A stretch of 55,543 nt of DNA from a marine bacterium B5-7. GTDB taxonomy: Bacteria; Pseudomonadota; Gammaproteobacteria; Arenicellales; CAJQKF01. A program made the position numbers and the translations under genes. The notes beneath the pieces were generated by a model that was given only the letters and a program-made list of their open reading frames with translations, did not search any database and had not been told where the DNA came from. The DNA is taken from NCBI GenBank assembly GCA_021604525.1, contig BQJD01000024.1:1-55543 (forward strand), in the 5' to 3' direction. How positions within the stretch are numbered: position 1 is the stretch's first letter; each line of letters starts with the position of its first letter. Shown here one piece after another: positions 54,542 through 55,543 of the stretch.

Positions 54542-54937
54542 ATGAGAACCATATATTCTGTTCTTGGCTTTGGATCACTATCGATAACACTATACTTCGT
54601 TTACGTGTTACTAACGATTCCAATGGGCAGGCTGTCAAATTATTTGTACCAGATGAATCCCATTATTGGGGAGATATTCTTGATGATTGATAGTCTTCTT
54701 ATACTTCTGTTCGTCTATTTTATACTCGGATATGTGCTGTGGAAATCATTAAAGCCATTTAGATGGGCACTGTGTCTTGGCGTATTCTCAAGCCTGATTA
54801 CTCTGATGTTTTTGAGAGTAGATATTTACGAAGAAAGCAATTTGCTTCTTACTAGAAAATACCTTTTGTATGTAATGCCCATGTTCGCGACAATCTTGGG
54901 CTGGTATGTGCTGTCTCGACGCAAACACTTAAGGTAA
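54542..54937 (+). CDS. Small membrane protein, candidate immunity protein of the orphan RHS tip
   Basis: 131 residues with four hydrophobic segments: GFGSLSITLYFVYVLLTI, IFLMIDSLLILLFVYFILGY, WALCLGVFSSLITLMF and LLYVMPMFATILGWYVL. The ATG lies 3 bp after the stop of the broken tip, the usual place for an immunity gene. No family recognised. Membrane immunity proteins often guard against membrane- or periplasm-acting toxins, but the toxin type here is unknown. Confidence 0.6.
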   Translation: MRTIYSVLGFGSLSITLYFVYVLLTIPMGRLSNYLYQMNPIIGEIFLMIDSLLILLFVYFILGYVLWKSLKPFRWALCLGVFSSLITLMFLRVDIYEESNLLLTRKYLLYVMPMFATILGWYVLSRRKHLR

Positions 54938-55003
54938 CTGGGTAAATCCAGAAACAAATCAGAAGATCCATCCTGATTTAAATCATCTGGATCCAAAAAG
55001 AGG

Positions 55004-55327
55004 ATGTTCAAAACTCTGTTTGTAAGCCTAACAGCGATCAAAGGCTGGTGTAGTCATCGAGTCGTTCCGGGATATGTATGGTCAGTTAAGTCAATGTCAG
55101 ATTTCAGTTTTATACTGGGTGGGTCCGAAATAGTTTCACTGATGGGATTTCATAATCTAAAGACAGGAGACTTTTCAGCCTATCTATATGTAATAAACAA
55201 TCCAGGAATTTGGGTTGATGCGGACGGCCTATTTCGTACTAAACAAGGTCATTACACGAATCATAGGCTACGAAAACCAGGATGCCTCGTTCACCTGATT
55301 TCAATTATGGTAGAGACGTACCACTAA
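55004..55327 (+). pseudogene. Third, strongly degraded RHS tip fragment
   Basis: The frame carries GDFSAYLYVINNPGIWVDAD then GLF near residues 56-78, which matches the end of an RHS core (Y-x-Y-V-x-N-N-P-x-x-W-V-D-P-x-G-L). The canonical DP is already changed to DA. About 30 further residues follow before a stop. Another frame reads GRDVPLKDKI, a TGA, then GGFLDLVGELSGYSDQLEEY, suggesting a frameshift and a nonsense change in the tip. The first 50 residues do not look like RHS. Confidence 0.5.
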
Positions 55328-55426
55328 AAGACAAAATTTGAGGTGGATTCTTGGATCTTGTTGGAGAGTTGTCGGGATATAGTGATCAATTGGAAGAATA
55401 TGATAGTCGAACCTGAATAATTCCGT
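55328..55426. other. Intergenic stretch, probable debris of the third RHS tip
   Basis: AT-rich; the broken frame from the RHS fragment runs on to about 55419. Nothing else is recognised. Confidence 0.35.
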
Positions 55427-55543
55427 TTAAACGGTTTGAACTCGATTTACGTAACGATCGGATGCAAACATCACGTCCATAACGTCTTTAAACAGCCGCA
55501 GAATCCAGGCGCAAAAAGACCGGGCCCGCAGCCAGGCCAGAAC
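55427..55543 (-). CDS. C-terminal end of an unidentified protein (5' part outside the window)
   Basis: The minus strand is open from the right edge to a TAA at 55429-55427. It reads AWLRARSFCAWILRLFKDVM then DVMFASDRYVNRVQTV. The Arg-rich helical text next to IS and RHS debris may be the end of a transposase, but I cannot name a family from 38 residues. Confidence 0.35.
   Translation of the reverse strand, partial: VLAWLRARSFCAWILRLFKDVMDVMFASDRYVNRVQTV

Noticed and set aside
1-55543. CRISPR arrays, tRNA or rRNA genes, riboswitches
   Set aside because: No regularly spaced repeats, no cloverleaf-like segments and no rRNA-like text were recognised by reading. A covariance-model search was not possible.

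Overview
The window looks like the accessory genome of a heterotrophic proteobacterium, most likely a gammaproteobacterium. The pointers are an SrkA/YihE-type kinase, a ZntB-type transporter, an RHS toxin locus and a cytoplasmic group 3b-type [NiFe] hydrogenase. No rRNA, tRNA or CRISPR array was recognised. All family calls come from reading the translated proteins; no database search was run.

Layout. (1) 1-2,626: the end of a right-handed beta-helix surface-type protein with a strong terminator, then an srkA-like kinase. (2) 2,823-20,012: a probable N-methylated amine (quaternary ammonium or betaine-like) catabolic locus. A minus-strand operon encodes two PYROXD2-like FAD oxidoreductases, a GcvT-family demethylase, a class III aminotransferase and an atypical SDR. 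It is divergent from a BetI-like TetR regulator. A polyamine-type ABC importer follows, then a 613-residue protein that joins a BetI/TetR regulator to a Rieske oxygenase in one reading frame. Last come a PEAMT-like methyltransferase and a trimethylamine-dehydrogenase-type flavoprotein. The likely logic is import, oxidative and folate-dependent demethylation, and deamination. (3) 20,252-22,611: an MscS channel and a ZntB/CorA transporter. (4) 22,836-33,900: a second catabolic locus bounded by two GntR regulators (UTRA and FCD types). It holds a ferritin-like diiron protein, RidA, an iron alcohol dehydrogenase, an aldehyde dehydrogenase, a TRAP transporter and a cytoplasmic gamma-glutamyltransferase-like enzyme.

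(5) 33,994-47,417: a 13.4-kb block flanked by 87-bp direct repeats (78/87 identical; 60/62 in the core). It contains a hipA-like remnant, a SERCA-type P-type ATPase and a complete-looking NADP-linked hydrogenase operon (hydB, a cNMP-binding protein, hydG, hydD, hydA, protease, a short hypA, hypF, hypC, hypD, hypE). HypA lacks its zinc finger and hypB is absent. Beyond the right repeat is a nitrilase-superfamily gene on the same strand as the FCD regulator beyond the left repeat. The block therefore looks inserted into a once contiguous locus.

(6) 48,794-55,543: a secreted RHS/YD-repeat toxin with a Cys-rich tip and a probable immunity gene. Downstream is a decaying AT-rich array: an IS3 orfA remnant joined to an orphan RHS tip broken by one in-frame TGA, a membrane-protein candidate immunity gene, a third degraded RHS tip, and the end of an unidentified minus-strand ORF.

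The most novel items are the TetR-Rieske fusion inside the N-methyl amine locus, the repeat-bounded hydrogenase block with its zinc-finger-less HypA, and the decaying RHS cassette array.
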